From contig QHNB01000019.1 in assembly GCA_003217965.1 (NCBI GenBank), positions 1 to 19,288 on the forward strand: 19,288 bases of DNA, given 5' to 3'. The stretch comes from Verrucomicrobiota bacterium (GTDB lineage: Bacteria > Verrucomicrobiota > Verrucomicrobiia > Chthoniobacterales > UBA10450). Position numbers and translations under genes: made by a program. This document shows positions 1 to 6,154 of the stretch, piece by piece; the stretch's first letter is position 1; every line of letters starts with the position of its first letter. Below the pieces are notes generated by a model. It ran no database searches and was not told the origin of the DNA. It worked only from the letters and a program-made list of their open reading frames with translations.

Positions 1-179
1 TCTCCAAGGACGTTCCAGTCGGATTCCAGCAGATTCGATTGCGGTTCGATCTGGACACTGACGCCAAGGAAGAGCAGTTGGCTACCCTGCTTCGCTTGAC
101 GGAGCGCTATTGCGTCATTTACCAGACCCTTGCTCGGCCTGCCGAGATCGACGTTGTGCATCGGGTTACGTCACGGTAA
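1..179 (+). CDS. OsmC family protein, C-terminal part (5' end outside the window)
   Basis: The reading frame is open from the window edge (first full codon at 3) to a TAA at 177-179 and gives the last 58 residues of a protein. The fragment contains a beta-strand-like stretch (IRLRFDLD) followed by a helix with the motif LLRLTERYCVIYQTL, which is typical of the C-terminal half of OsmC/Ohr-fold proteins. The Cys in RYCV would be the second reactive cysteine used in thiol-dependent peroxide reduction. OsmC-family enzymes are cytoplasmic and remove organic hydroperoxides or related electrophiles. The next gene on the same strand starts 23 bp downstream, so the two are probably co-transcribed. The first cysteine and the N-terminal half lie outside the window, so the subfamily (OsmC, Ohr or YhfA-like) cannot be assigned. 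Confidence 0.72.
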   Translation, partial: SKDVPVGFQQIRLRFDLDTDAKEEQLATLLRLTERYCVIYQTLARPAEIDVVHRVTSR

Positions 180-202
180 AGTTGCGGTTTGGCGGAGTCT
201 TT

Positions 203-1054
203 ATGCCGACATACATGGACATTCATCAGCTTGACGGGATCACCGCCGAGGAGGTCGCAAAGGCGCACGCGGCCGATCTGGAAGTGCAGGACAAGTACGG
301 TGTTAATTATCTCAAGTATTGGGTTAACGAAAGTTGCGGCAAGGTCTTCTGTCTGGTCGACGCACCAAATCCAGAGGCGGCGAGACACGTTCATCAAGAC
401 GCACATGGCATCGTCGCCGAGAAAATTATCGAGGTACAGCCTGAGCTGGTAGAAGGTTTCCTCGGTGGCGTCGAAGCGAACGCGGCGGGAGCAGCTATAA
501 TTCCCGGCGGCGGAGCCGATGCACGAGATCCCGGAATTCGGACAATCCTCTTCACCGACATCGTCGAGTCGACCGCTTTGACTCAATCATTGGGCGATGA
601 GGCCGCGATGGTTCTGCTCAATGTCCACGACAGGGTTGTCCGAGACGCCTTGGCTGCTTTGGGCGGCCGCGAAGTGAAGCACACCGGGGACGGGATTATG
701 GCATCGTTTCCGTCGGCAGCGGCAGCGGTAAGATGCGCAAGCCAGATTCAACGCCGGTTGTCTAAACAGGAAGAGGTGGTGACCAAGGGGCATCCGATTA
801 AGGTTCGGATTGGAGCCGCCGCCGGGGAACCAGTTGAGCATCATGACGATCTCTTCGGATGCACGGTTCAGCTAGCCGCGCGGCTTTGTTCGCACGCGAA
901 GCCTGAACAGATTCTGGTATCGAACGTGGTAGCCGAACTATGCATGGGCAAAGGGTTACCTTTTCGCCCTCTCGGCGAAGTTTCTCTGAAAGGGTTCGAC
1001 CGCCCGGTCCAAGTTCATGCGGTCGACTGGCCTAGTGAAACAGCTACGCACTGA
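203..1054 (+). CDS. DUF4242 (nickel-binding-like) domain fused to class III adenylate/guanylate cyclase
   Basis: A 283-residue protein from ATG 203, chosen because GGAG lies 5 bp upstream and the homologous region begins there; an upstream in-frame start at 110 would overlap the OsmC gene. Residues 1-80 resemble DUF4242/SCO4226-type small nickel-binding proteins (MDIHQLDGITAEEVAKAH, then a His-rich VHQDAHG). Residues 112-277 are a class III nucleotidyl cyclase catalytic domain. Metal-binding aspartates are at D119 (LFTDIVEST) and D163 (HTGDGIMASF), K159 is the expected purine-recognition lysine, and R227 (QLAARL) is the transition-state arginine. Position 223 is Gln where many family members have Asn. 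The product is expected to be soluble and to make cAMP from ATP; the N-terminal domain is probably a sensor. No membrane segment is visible. Cyclase activity is inferred from retained catalytic residues. Confidence 0.85.
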   Translation: MPTYMDIHQLDGITAEEVAKAHAADLEVQDKYGVNYLKYWVNESCGKVFCLVDAPNPEAARHVHQDAHGIVAEKIIEVQPELVEGFLGGVEANAAGAAIIPGGGADARDPGIRTILFTDIVESTALTQSLGDEAAMVLLNVHDRVVRDALAALGGREVKHTGDGIMASFPSAAAAVRCASQIQRRLSKQEEVVTKGHPIKVRIGAAAGEPVEHHDDLFGCTVQLAARLCSHAKPEQILVSNVVAELCMGKGLPFRPLGEVSLKGFDRPVQVHAVDWPSETATH

Positions 1055-1155
1055 CGGGAGCGCAGGTCGATAGCGATTTTGTTGGTGGCACGCAGTCAGA
1101 GGGCGTATTTCTTCTGAAGCTCCACATTCTCGCTCCTCTCTTAATTGAAAGCGGC

Positions 1156-2010
1156 CTATTCGACAGGCGTTAAGGCCCGGCGTTTTTCTATAACTACAAG
1201 TACGATACCGCCAAGCACGGCAACGGATGCAAGCAGAAAGCGCAGCGTAATCGACTCATCAAGAAACAGAATGCCACCGGCGGCGGCAAGGACCGGCACA
1301 CTAAGCTGAACGGCGGCAGCAGCGGCGGCTTTCAATCCGGGCAAGGCGGTGTACCAGATTGCATAGCCCATTCCAGATGCAATCGCTCCTGAAAGTATCG
1401 CGTATCCGATGCCGGCGCGGTCGAGCTTGGCCCAAGGCATAAGGGCGACGCTTAGCACCGCCGCCAATGGCACGGCTCGCCAAAAATTACCCGCAGTTTC
1501 GCAGATAGGGTCGTCGGCAGCTTGCCCCCGCAGCGAATAGATCCCCCAGGCAATCCCCGCGCCCAACATCAGTATCGAACCACCAAGGGGCGGCGCGGAG
1601 AGGCCGGGGAACAAGAGCACCACAAGTCCGCCCAACGCCAACATAAGACCGACCATCTGCCACAGGCGCAGTCGCTCCCCTTTCCGCAGTCCCCAGATAA
1701 TCATCGTCGCCTGCACCGCGCCAAATAACAGCAAGGCCCCTGTTCCGGCAGAAAGGCTGAGATATGCAAACGAAAACGCGGCCGCATAAGCAAAGAGCGC
1801 GAATGCGGAGAGCCAACTTCCCGCTTTGGGCCCCTCTTTGCGCACGCGCACGACGAGCCAGAGCGCGAGAGCACCAGAAACGATCCGGATGAAGCTAAAG
1901 GTGGCGGCGTCAATGCTGGTGTTCTTTAGCGCCAATCGACAAAAGAGGGAATTGCCTGCGAATGCAGTCATGGCAAGCAGAGTGAGGATGCAAAGTCGTA
2001 TTGATGTCAC
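1156..2010 (-). CDS. EamA/DMT-superfamily transporter
   Basis: A 284-residue, very hydrophobic protein with about ten predicted membrane helices, arranged as two repeats of roughly five, as in EamA (DUF6) transporters. The first repeat starts at residue 5 (ILTLLAMTAFAGNSLFCRLAL, with the usual N-terminal SLFCRLAL signature). The second starts near residue 145 (GSILMLGAGIAWGIYSLRG). The short basic C-terminus (EKRRALTPVE) is cytoplasmic. Start is GTG at 2010 with GAAGG 7-8 bases upstream. Family members export or import small metabolites such as amino acids or nucleosides; nothing here identifies the substrate. The gene is divergent from the metallopeptidase gene with only 76 bp between starts, so both promoters must lie in or near that gap. 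Confidence 0.88.
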   Translation of the reverse strand: MTSIRLCILTLLAMTAFAGNSLFCRLALKNTSIDAATFSFIRIVSGALALWLVVRVRKEGPKAGSWLSAFALFAYAAAFSFAYLSLSAGTGALLLFGAVQATMIIWGLRKGERLRLWQMVGLMLALGGLVVLLFPGLSAPPLGGSILMLGAGIAWGIYSLRGQAADDPICETAGNFWRAVPLAAVLSVALMPWAKLDRAGIGYAILSGAIASGMGYAIWYTALPGLKAAAAAAVQLSVPVLAAAGGILFLDESITLRFLLASVAVLGGIVLVVIEKRRALTPVE

Positions 2011-2086
2011 CGATTGACCTTCAAATATTAATCGCGCTTAGCCCGAGGCGTGACAGTGCGCTCTATGCCTTGATACGTTGCGCCAG

Positions 2087-3106
2087 ATGGAAGTATCCGA
2101 TTGGGCATCACTCAGCGACCAAGAATTACTTGAACACCGGATTTCCGAACTTGGCCTGCGCCTTGAGGGGACTGCACTCGAACCGCTCATCCGACAGCTC
2201 TACGACGAGCTTTCGGCGCATGGGCTGGCTTTTCATCCACCCGTTCACATTGGAGATGAATGGTTCGTCCCTGTCGGCATTCCGGCCATCTTTGTACCGT
2301 TTTTTCTCGTTCACGACCGACTTCGCGCACTCGAGCGGACAATGATGCTCGAGGTCGAGGGCGGTACAGCGGAATGGTTTATGAAATTGATGCGGCATGA
2401 AGCAGCGCATGCCTATGCCTACGCCTATCAGCTTCCCCGCAAGAAAAAGTGGCGGCAGATTTTCGGACTGACGTCGCGGGAGGAGACACCGGATTCCTAC
2501 CGACCGCGTCCGTTCAGCCGCAGTTACGTCGTGAATCTCGACGATTGGTACGCGCAGAGCCACCCTGATGAGGATTTCGCCGAGACTTTTGCGGTTTGGC
2601 TGACGCCGGGGCTGGACTGGCGCACGCGTTATGCTGGCTGGAAGGCGTTGCAAAAACTCGAATACCTGGATGAATTGATGCACTCGCTCGCGGGCACGCC
2701 TCCGATTCACGCCCCGAAGTATCGCGTGGCGGAATACAACTGTCTGAATGTAAAGCTCAAGACCTACTATGCACGAAAACGGAAGCTCTATGAGGACACG
2801 TATCCCGATTTCTACGACGCCGACCTACGGCAACTCTTCCCCGCTGAGCCCGCCGGACCGGGACGAATCAAAGCCAGCGCCTATTTGAACCAGCGCCGCC
2901 GCCGGCTGATGAATTCGGTCTGTCAATGGACCAATGAAAAAAAATACCGTGTGAACAAGCTCCTGGCGCGGCTGATCAAACGATGCGACGAGCTCGATCT
3001 CCGCCTGCTCAATGACGATCCTCAGCAGGATTTCCGCGTCTCGAGTTTCATTACCACCCTGGTGATGAACTATCTCTTCACCGGAAAGTTCAAGCGCACC
3101 AAATAG
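2087..3106 (+). CDS. Putative zinc-binding metallopeptidase (HExxH), partner of the ATP-grasp gene
   Basis: A 339-residue protein from ATG 2087; an in-frame TTG at 2078 would add three residues, and neither start has a clear ribosome site. The central motif HEAAH (residues 104-108) is a canonical HExxH zinc site, and 50-60 residues later comes SHPDEDFAETFAVWL, whose E166 is the likely third ligand. This matches the general layout of the 'putative zinc-binding metallo-peptidase' families. No signal peptide or membrane helix is seen, so the protein is probably cytoplasmic. The C-terminal third (after about residue 230) is rich in Arg/Lys and Tyr and may bind a polyanion or a protein partner. 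The ATP-grasp gene begins 2 bp after the stop, implying translational coupling. The substrate is unknown; peptidase activity is inferred from the motif only. Confidence 0.72.
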   Translation: MEVSDWASLSDQELLEHRISELGLRLEGTALEPLIRQLYDELSAHGLAFHPPVHIGDEWFVPVGIPAIFVPFFLVHDRLRALERTMMLEVEGGTAEWFMKLMRHEAAHAYAYAYQLPRKKKWRQIFGLTSREETPDSYRPRPFSRSYVVNLDDWYAQSHPDEDFAETFAVWLTPGLDWRTRYAGWKALQKLEYLDELMHSLAGTPPIHAPKYRVAEYNCLNVKLKTYYARKRKLYEDTYPDFYDADLRQLFPAEPAGPGRIKASAYLNQRRRRLMNSVCQWTNEKKYRVNKLLARLIKRCDELDLRLLNDDPQQDFRVSSFITTLVMNYLFTGKFKRTK

Positions 3107-3108
3107 GC

Positions 3109-4128
3109 ATGAAGAAGAAACCCAAAGTTCTTGCCCTTTTTGATGCCATCAGGCCGACCAAGCTGGACCAGGACCTAAGTGCGGAGATGAAAACGGAGGA
3201 TTGGAAAACGGAGGCAAACGTTCTCGCTGCGCTCCGCGCCCTTGGCTGTAAGTCGGAGCATCTCGCGATATTCGACGATCTCGATCTTCTGCGGCAAAAG
3301 CTCACTAGTTTCGCGCCTGATGTCATCTTCAATCTCGCCGATCAATTCAAAAACAATCGTGGGTTCGATCAGAACATCGTTTCCTTTCTTGAGATGCAAG
3401 GCGTTCCCTTTACTGGCTGCGGCGCGACCGGTCTTCTGCTTTGCAAGCACAAAGGTATCTCAAAAAAAATCCTGAGCTATCATCGGATCCGGGTGCCCGA
3501 CTTTGTCATCATTCCCCGCGGCAAACGGATCGTGCGGCCGAAGCGGCTCAAGTTTCCAATCGTTGTAAAACCGCTCAAAGAAGAAGCGTCACTCGGTATT
3601 GCACAAGCCTCCTTCGTTGAAAGCGATGAGCAGTTTTGTGAACGTGTGGCCTTTATCCATGATAAGTACGATGGCGATGTCATCGCTGAGGAATACATCG
3701 CAGGCCGCGAACTCTACGTCAGTCTGATGGGCAATCTGCGATTGACTGTCTTCCCCATCCGCGAACTGATCTTTCGCGAAGTACCGCCGGACGAGCCGAA
3801 GATGGCGACTTATCGGGCAAAATGGGATGAGGAATATCGCAAACGTTGGGGCTTACAGAATCAGTTTGCCAAGGGGCTCGAGCCAGCACTGGTCGCGCAT
3901 ATCGAACAGATCTGTAAGCGCATTTATCGTTTGCTAACGATTGATGGCTATGCACGGATTGACCTGCGCCTCACACCGGCAAACGAAGTCTATTTCATCG
4001 AAGCGAACCCAAACCCGATCCTTGCTGAGGATGAAGATTTCGCCCTCTCAGCTGGCAAAGCCGGTTTGGCTTACGCGGAATTGATCGAGCGCATCATCCA
4101 GCACGGGATGAAGACGGTCCGCGACTAA
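3109..4128 (+). CDS. ATP-grasp ligase, D-alanine-D-alanine-ligase-like
   Basis: A 339-residue protein whose fold can be followed against D-Ala-D-Ala ligases. An N-terminal Rossmann-like domain ends in VPFTGCGATGLLLCKHKG. The ATP-grasp lobe has FPIVVKPLKEEASLGIAQ and VIAEEYIAGRELYVSLMGN. The metal-binding end is GYARIDLRL...YFIEANPNP, where the Glu and Asn are the expected magnesium ligands. It is probably not a true Ddl: the N-terminal GGxSxEHEVS signature is missing, the usual GSS loop reads EEAS, and the usual EVNTLPG reads EANPNPI. The family joins a carboxylate, activated as acyl-phosphate, to an amine. Start ATG 3109 is 2 bp after the metallopeptidase stop. The pair suggests a ligase and a peptidase acting on the same peptide or amide; the substrate is unknown. 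Confidence 0.82.
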   Translation: MKKKPKVLALFDAIRPTKLDQDLSAEMKTEDWKTEANVLAALRALGCKSEHLAIFDDLDLLRQKLTSFAPDVIFNLADQFKNNRGFDQNIVSFLEMQGVPFTGCGATGLLLCKHKGISKKILSYHRIRVPDFVIIPRGKRIVRPKRLKFPIVVKPLKEEASLGIAQASFVESDEQFCERVAFIHDKYDGDVIAEEYIAGRELYVSLMGNLRLTVFPIRELIFREVPPDEPKMATYRAKWDEEYRKRWGLQNQFAKGLEPALVAHIEQICKRIYRLLTIDGYARIDLRLTPANEVYFIEANPNPILAEDEDFALSAGKAGLAYAELIERIIQHGMKTVRD

Positions 4129-4145
4129 GCGGCGTGAGATCAGCC

Positions 4146-4355
4146 TTATTCCAGCGAAGCGCCGCTCGTTTTATCGTTCTCGCGATTTAACCAGTCGGCC
4201 AGGTCATTGGGCAGATGATCTTGTGTGTCGGTGGAATTGTCAGGATCACTGAGACGGGACGAGGACGTTTCCGGAAAGTGCGAGTCAATCCCGTCCCGGT
4301 CTGAACAAGATCCATTCCGCTCGCTCACAGTAGGTTTTCGTCGTCCTCTCTCCAT
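4146..4355 (-). CDS. Possible small hypothetical protein
   Basis: An open frame of 69 residues from ATG 4355 (a start at 4382 would add nine). The composition is Ser/Asp/Asn/Arg-rich with no hydrophobic segment, and the end reads NDLADWLNRENDKTSG. No family is recognised, no ribosome site is visible, and third-codon-position composition is not clearly coding-like. It faces the ATP-grasp gene tail to tail, with 17 bp between the two stop codons. It could equally be a chance open frame in a non-coding stretch. Confidence 0.22.
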   Translation of the reverse strand: MERGRRKPTVSERNGSCSDRDGIDSHFPETSSSRLSDPDNSTDTQDHLPNDLADWLNRENDKTSGASLE

Positions 4356-4756
4356 GACTATTGAGAATTGAACGTTGAGCAAAAATCACAACCGGTGGCA
4401 GATTGTAATGGCGGCCGAAAGACCGGCGAGCAATCTGCGCCCAAGGGCGACCAGAACCCAATTTGGTCAATCGCGCGCCAAACCGTGGTTGCAAAGAGGG
4501 CCGATCCTGCGGGAAACGGCTCCAACGTTGGGCTTATCATAGGAACAGGGATGATGAAGACCGAGTTAGCTTAGGCCATGCCGTAGACTCTCATTTATGA
4601 TTTTCCACATCTATAATTATCAGTTGATCAAGGTATTATGTTGATTGAATTATAGTAGTTAAGACCATCTTCGACGGCACATAAGGAGGGTATTCGTAAG
4701 TTATTCCGACGCGATCTTGGTCGTGTGCTGCCAGCCAGAGATTGGTCTCTATCACA
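4356..4756. other. Gene-poor stretch with no recognised gene
   Basis: No convincing coding region on either strand. One structured spot is at 4399-4437, where CAGATTG and CAATCTG can pair around an inner GCCG/CGGC stem. From about 4590 to 4660 the sequence is clearly more A+T-rich than its surroundings. Nothing here can be assigned to a known RNA family by eye. Confidence 0.4.
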
Positions 4757-4970
4757 AGTCGCACTCCAGTAGGTACTTGCGACGTACAGTACGAGGTCGT
4801 AATGATCTCCGACGCAAGCCGGAGTTCGTGGAGTGCCCGTTCTGACTCTTAGAGCGCGCCTTGAACAGCATAGTAAAGTCGGCGAAGTCGCGCTCATGGC
4901 TAATCTAATGATCGGGACGCCCGGCAGCGCGTCAGCAAGATAGCCGCGCGGAACTCGTTCTCACTCCCGT
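4757..4970 (+). pseudogene. Decayed copy of the RRM RNA-binding protein gene
   Basis: This stretch aligns with the start and middle of the intact RRM gene at 5339. TCACAA-N-CACTCCAGTAGGTA near 4752-4774 matches the start and RNP2 coding region. AATGATCTCC near 4799-4812 matches the END-L codons. 4861-4910 matches the FEQHGKVREVALMADRM codons at roughly three quarters identity, mostly transitions, including a 17-base exact run that encodes EVALMA. AGATAGCCGCGCGGAACTCG near 4938-4957 matches the RNP1 (RSRGF) codons. The copy has lost its start codon and acquired in-frame stops, a roughly 42-base insertion and smaller indels, so it cannot make an RRM protein. It stops being recognisable just before an inverted repeat at 4972. 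It is best explained as a tandem paralog that has decayed. Confidence 0.7.
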
Positions 4971-4971
4971 A

Positions 4972-5010
4972 GTGTCCACTGTCTCAGTGGAGATGTTGCG
5001 CTGTGGACAC
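4972..5010. repeat. Inverted repeat with two alternative stems
   Basis: GTGTCCAC at 4972-4979 is complementary to GTGGACAC at 5003-5010. Within it, TCCACT at 4975-4980 pairs with AGTGGA at 4986-4991 around a 5-base loop. The two stems share the same 5' bases and so exclude each other. The element sits exactly where similarity to the RRM gene ends. Confidence 0.55.
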
Positions 5011-5054
5011 CGCACATTACAACCACTGGAAGCGATTATGTTGCATTCGCGTTT

Positions 5055-5083
5055 TGATAGTTTGATTTCCCTTCAAGCTATCA
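5055..5083. repeat. Hairpin, about 11 bp stem
   Basis: TGATAG (5055-5060) pairs with CTATCA (5078-5083). A U-G wobble (5061/5077) and TTGA/TCAA extend the stem, leaving a 7-base pyrimidine loop at 5066-5072. There is no U-run after it, so it is not an ordinary terminator. Confidence 0.55.
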
Positions 5084-5252
5084 TGACTTCGCATTAATTT
5101 CTGCTGTGGCTGAATCGGTGCGCTTTTTTAGGCTCAGCCCGCGTCATCGTGAAGAAGGTGCGATTAATGTTGCAGTTGCAAATTGTTGAAACCAGACGAC
5201 AATAGCGGCCATTGGATTAGTTCTGTTTTGTTCGTTGCATGGTGGATCGTTA

Positions 5253-5269
5253 ACCGAGTTTGTCTCGGT
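5253..5269. repeat. Short perfect hairpin upstream of the RRM gene
   Basis: ACCGAG at 5253-5258 pairs perfectly with CTCGGT at 5264-5269 around a TTTGT loop, 69 bases before the RRM start codon. It may be part of the mRNA leader. Confidence 0.45.
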
Positions 5270-5338
5270 AGTGATTTGAAACCCGACTCCCGGGAACGGC
5301 TCTGTAGCTGGCAGTTTTAATATTCCAATCAAATCACA

Positions 5339-5635
5339 ATGAAACTATATGTAGGTAACCTCTCCTTTGAGACCACCGAGAACGATCTCCAGGATCTATT
5401 CGAACAACACGGCAAAGTCAGGGAAGTCGCGCTCATGGCCGACCGAATGACCGGCAGATCGCGCGGATTCGCATTTGTCACTATGGATGACGCCGCCGAA
5501 GCCAATACCGCGATTGCCGCAACTAATGGCAAGGAACTGAATGGCCGCACTCTCAATGTAAGCGAAGCGCGTCCGCGCGAAGAGCGGCCGCGCCCATACG
5601 GCGGAAAGCGCTCGTTCGCAGGCAATCACCGGTAG
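5339..5635 (+). CDS. RRM-domain RNA-binding protein
   Basis: A 98-residue protein made almost entirely of one RNA recognition motif. RNP2 is LYVGNL at residues 3-8. RNP1 is RGFAFVTM at residues 42-49, with the aromatic residues F44 and F46 that stack on RNA; the last RNP1 position is Met rather than the more usual Phe/Tyr. After about residue 75 there is a short basic tail (RPREERPRPYGGKR...). Bacterial single-RRM proteins of this size bind single-stranded RNA, are cytoplasmic, and are often cold-induced in cyanobacteria and other phyla. No ribosome site precedes the ATG. IF-1 follows 66 bp downstream, and a decayed second copy of this gene lies about 580 bp upstream. Confidence 0.92.
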   Translation: MKLYVGNLSFETTENDLQDLFEQHGKVREVALMADRMTGRSRGFAFVTMDDAAEANTAIAATNGKELNGRTLNVSEARPREERPRPYGGKRSFAGNHR

Positions 5636-5657
5636 ATTCGATTTGATTGCGCGTAGT

Positions 5658-5681
5658 CGGCGCTCATTACATTGAGCGCCG
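5658..5681 (+). promoter_or_regulatory. Hairpin between the RRM gene and infA
   Basis: CGGCGCTC at 5658-5665 pairs perfectly with GAGCGCCG at 5674-5681 (8 bp, 8-base loop). It ends 20 bases before the IF-1 start codon and has no U-run, so it is more likely an mRNA processing or stability element, or a translation-control hairpin, than a terminator. Confidence 0.5.
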
Positions 5682-5701
5682 GCTCGCCCAGTCGAACCAT
5701 T

Positions 5702-5920
5702 ATGAATTCCGAAAAAGCAATCGAACTGGAAGGTGTAATCACTTCCGTGCTCCCGGGAACTATGTTTCGGGTTGCGCTAGCCAACGAGCATCTCGTCCTG
5801 GCTCACATCTCTGGAAAAATGCGCAAACGCTTTATCCGGCTTACCGTGGGCGACCGGGTGAAGTTGGCTATGTCGCCCTACGATGTGAACAAAGCCCGCA
5901 TCGTTTACCGGCTAGGTTAA
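5702..5920 (+). CDS. infA: Translation initiation factor IF-1
   Basis: A 72-residue protein, the standard IF-1 length, from ATG 5702 (MNSEKAIELEGVI). It has the S1/OB-fold sequence throughout, including LPGTMFRV, the hallmark AHISGKMRK near residues 37-45, GDRVKLAMSPYD and the C-terminal KARIVYRL. IF-1 binds the ribosomal A site and works with IF-2 and IF-3 in initiation. An upstream TTG at 5672 in frame would start inside the 5658-5681 hairpin and add ten residues not seen in the family, so it is rejected. No clear Shine-Dalgarno sequence is seen. The next gene starts 4 bp after the stop. Finding infA between an RRM gene and a desaturase, not next to ribosomal protein genes, suggests either an additional, possibly cold-specific copy or a relocated single copy. 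Confidence 0.93.
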   Translation: MNSEKAIELEGVITSVLPGTMFRVALANEHLVLAHISGKMRKRFIRLTVGDRVKLAMSPYDVNKARIVYRLG

Positions 5921-5924
5921 CACC

Positions 5925-6134
5925 ATGTTATTAACACGTTCTTTACCTAAGGTTGGCAATGCGATTAAGCGAATCCTAGTCCGCTGTCCGCAGACGGGAA
6001 AGCTTACGGATACCGGCCGAACCGTCGCAGAAGCCTCCTTTCCTACGACCCGCCTCACGAACAACAAGATGACCTGTTTGCATTGCGGACAGGTGCACAG
6101 TTGGACAAAGAAAGACGTCGTGTTGGCGCGCTGA
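5925..6134 (+). CDS. Small Cys-containing (possible zinc-ribbon) protein
   Basis: A 69-residue protein from ATG 5925, 4 bp after the infA stop. It reads RILVRCPQTGKLTDTG ... MTCLHCGQVHSW. There is one isolated CPxTG near residue 21 and a CLHCGQVH pair near residues 51-54 with a following His, so C, CxxC and H could supply four metal ligands. Short proteins with CP-TG and CxHCGxxHxW are seen as uncharacterised zinc-ribbon-like proteins in several phyla, but I do not recognise a named family. The end is basic (WTKKDVVLAR). The spacing implies co-transcription and coupling with infA. An alternative is that only residues 16-69 are translated from a downstream start. Confidence 0.6.
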   Translation: MLLTRSLPKVGNAIKRILVRCPQTGKLTDTGRTVAEASFPTTRLTNNKMTCLHCGQVHSWTKKDVVLAR

Positions 6135-6154
6135 TCGCTCTTAGCGAACACGCA

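Larger units (their letters stand above)
4971..5338 (+). promoter_or_regulatory. Upstream/leader region of the RRM gene with several hairpins
   Basis: A 368-base stretch with no gene lies immediately upstream of the RRM start. It contains at least three good inverted repeats (listed separately) and a weaker one, GGCTGA at 5108-5113 pairing with TCAGCC at 5134-5139. There is no Shine-Dalgarno sequence directly before ATG 5339. The promoter cannot be placed with confidence. Cold-induced RNA-binding protein mRNAs often have long structured leaders, so a regulatory leader is a reasonable reading, but this is inference. Confidence 0.35.

Noticed and set aside
2126..2710. 194-residue minus-strand open frame
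   Set aside because: It is antisense to the HEAAH metallopeptidase gene, which has clear motifs and tight coupling to the next gene.
4628..4897. 89-residue minus-strand open frame in the gene-poor stretch
   Set aside because: It overlaps the decayed RRM copy; its sequence is low-quality, with no motif, and reads like the antisense of RRM-derived DNA.
4971..5338. Possible transposon end because of the GTGTCCAC/GTGGACAC inverted repeat
   Set aside because: The repeats are only 39 bases apart end to end, with no transposase or target duplication visible; a hairpin is the simpler reading.
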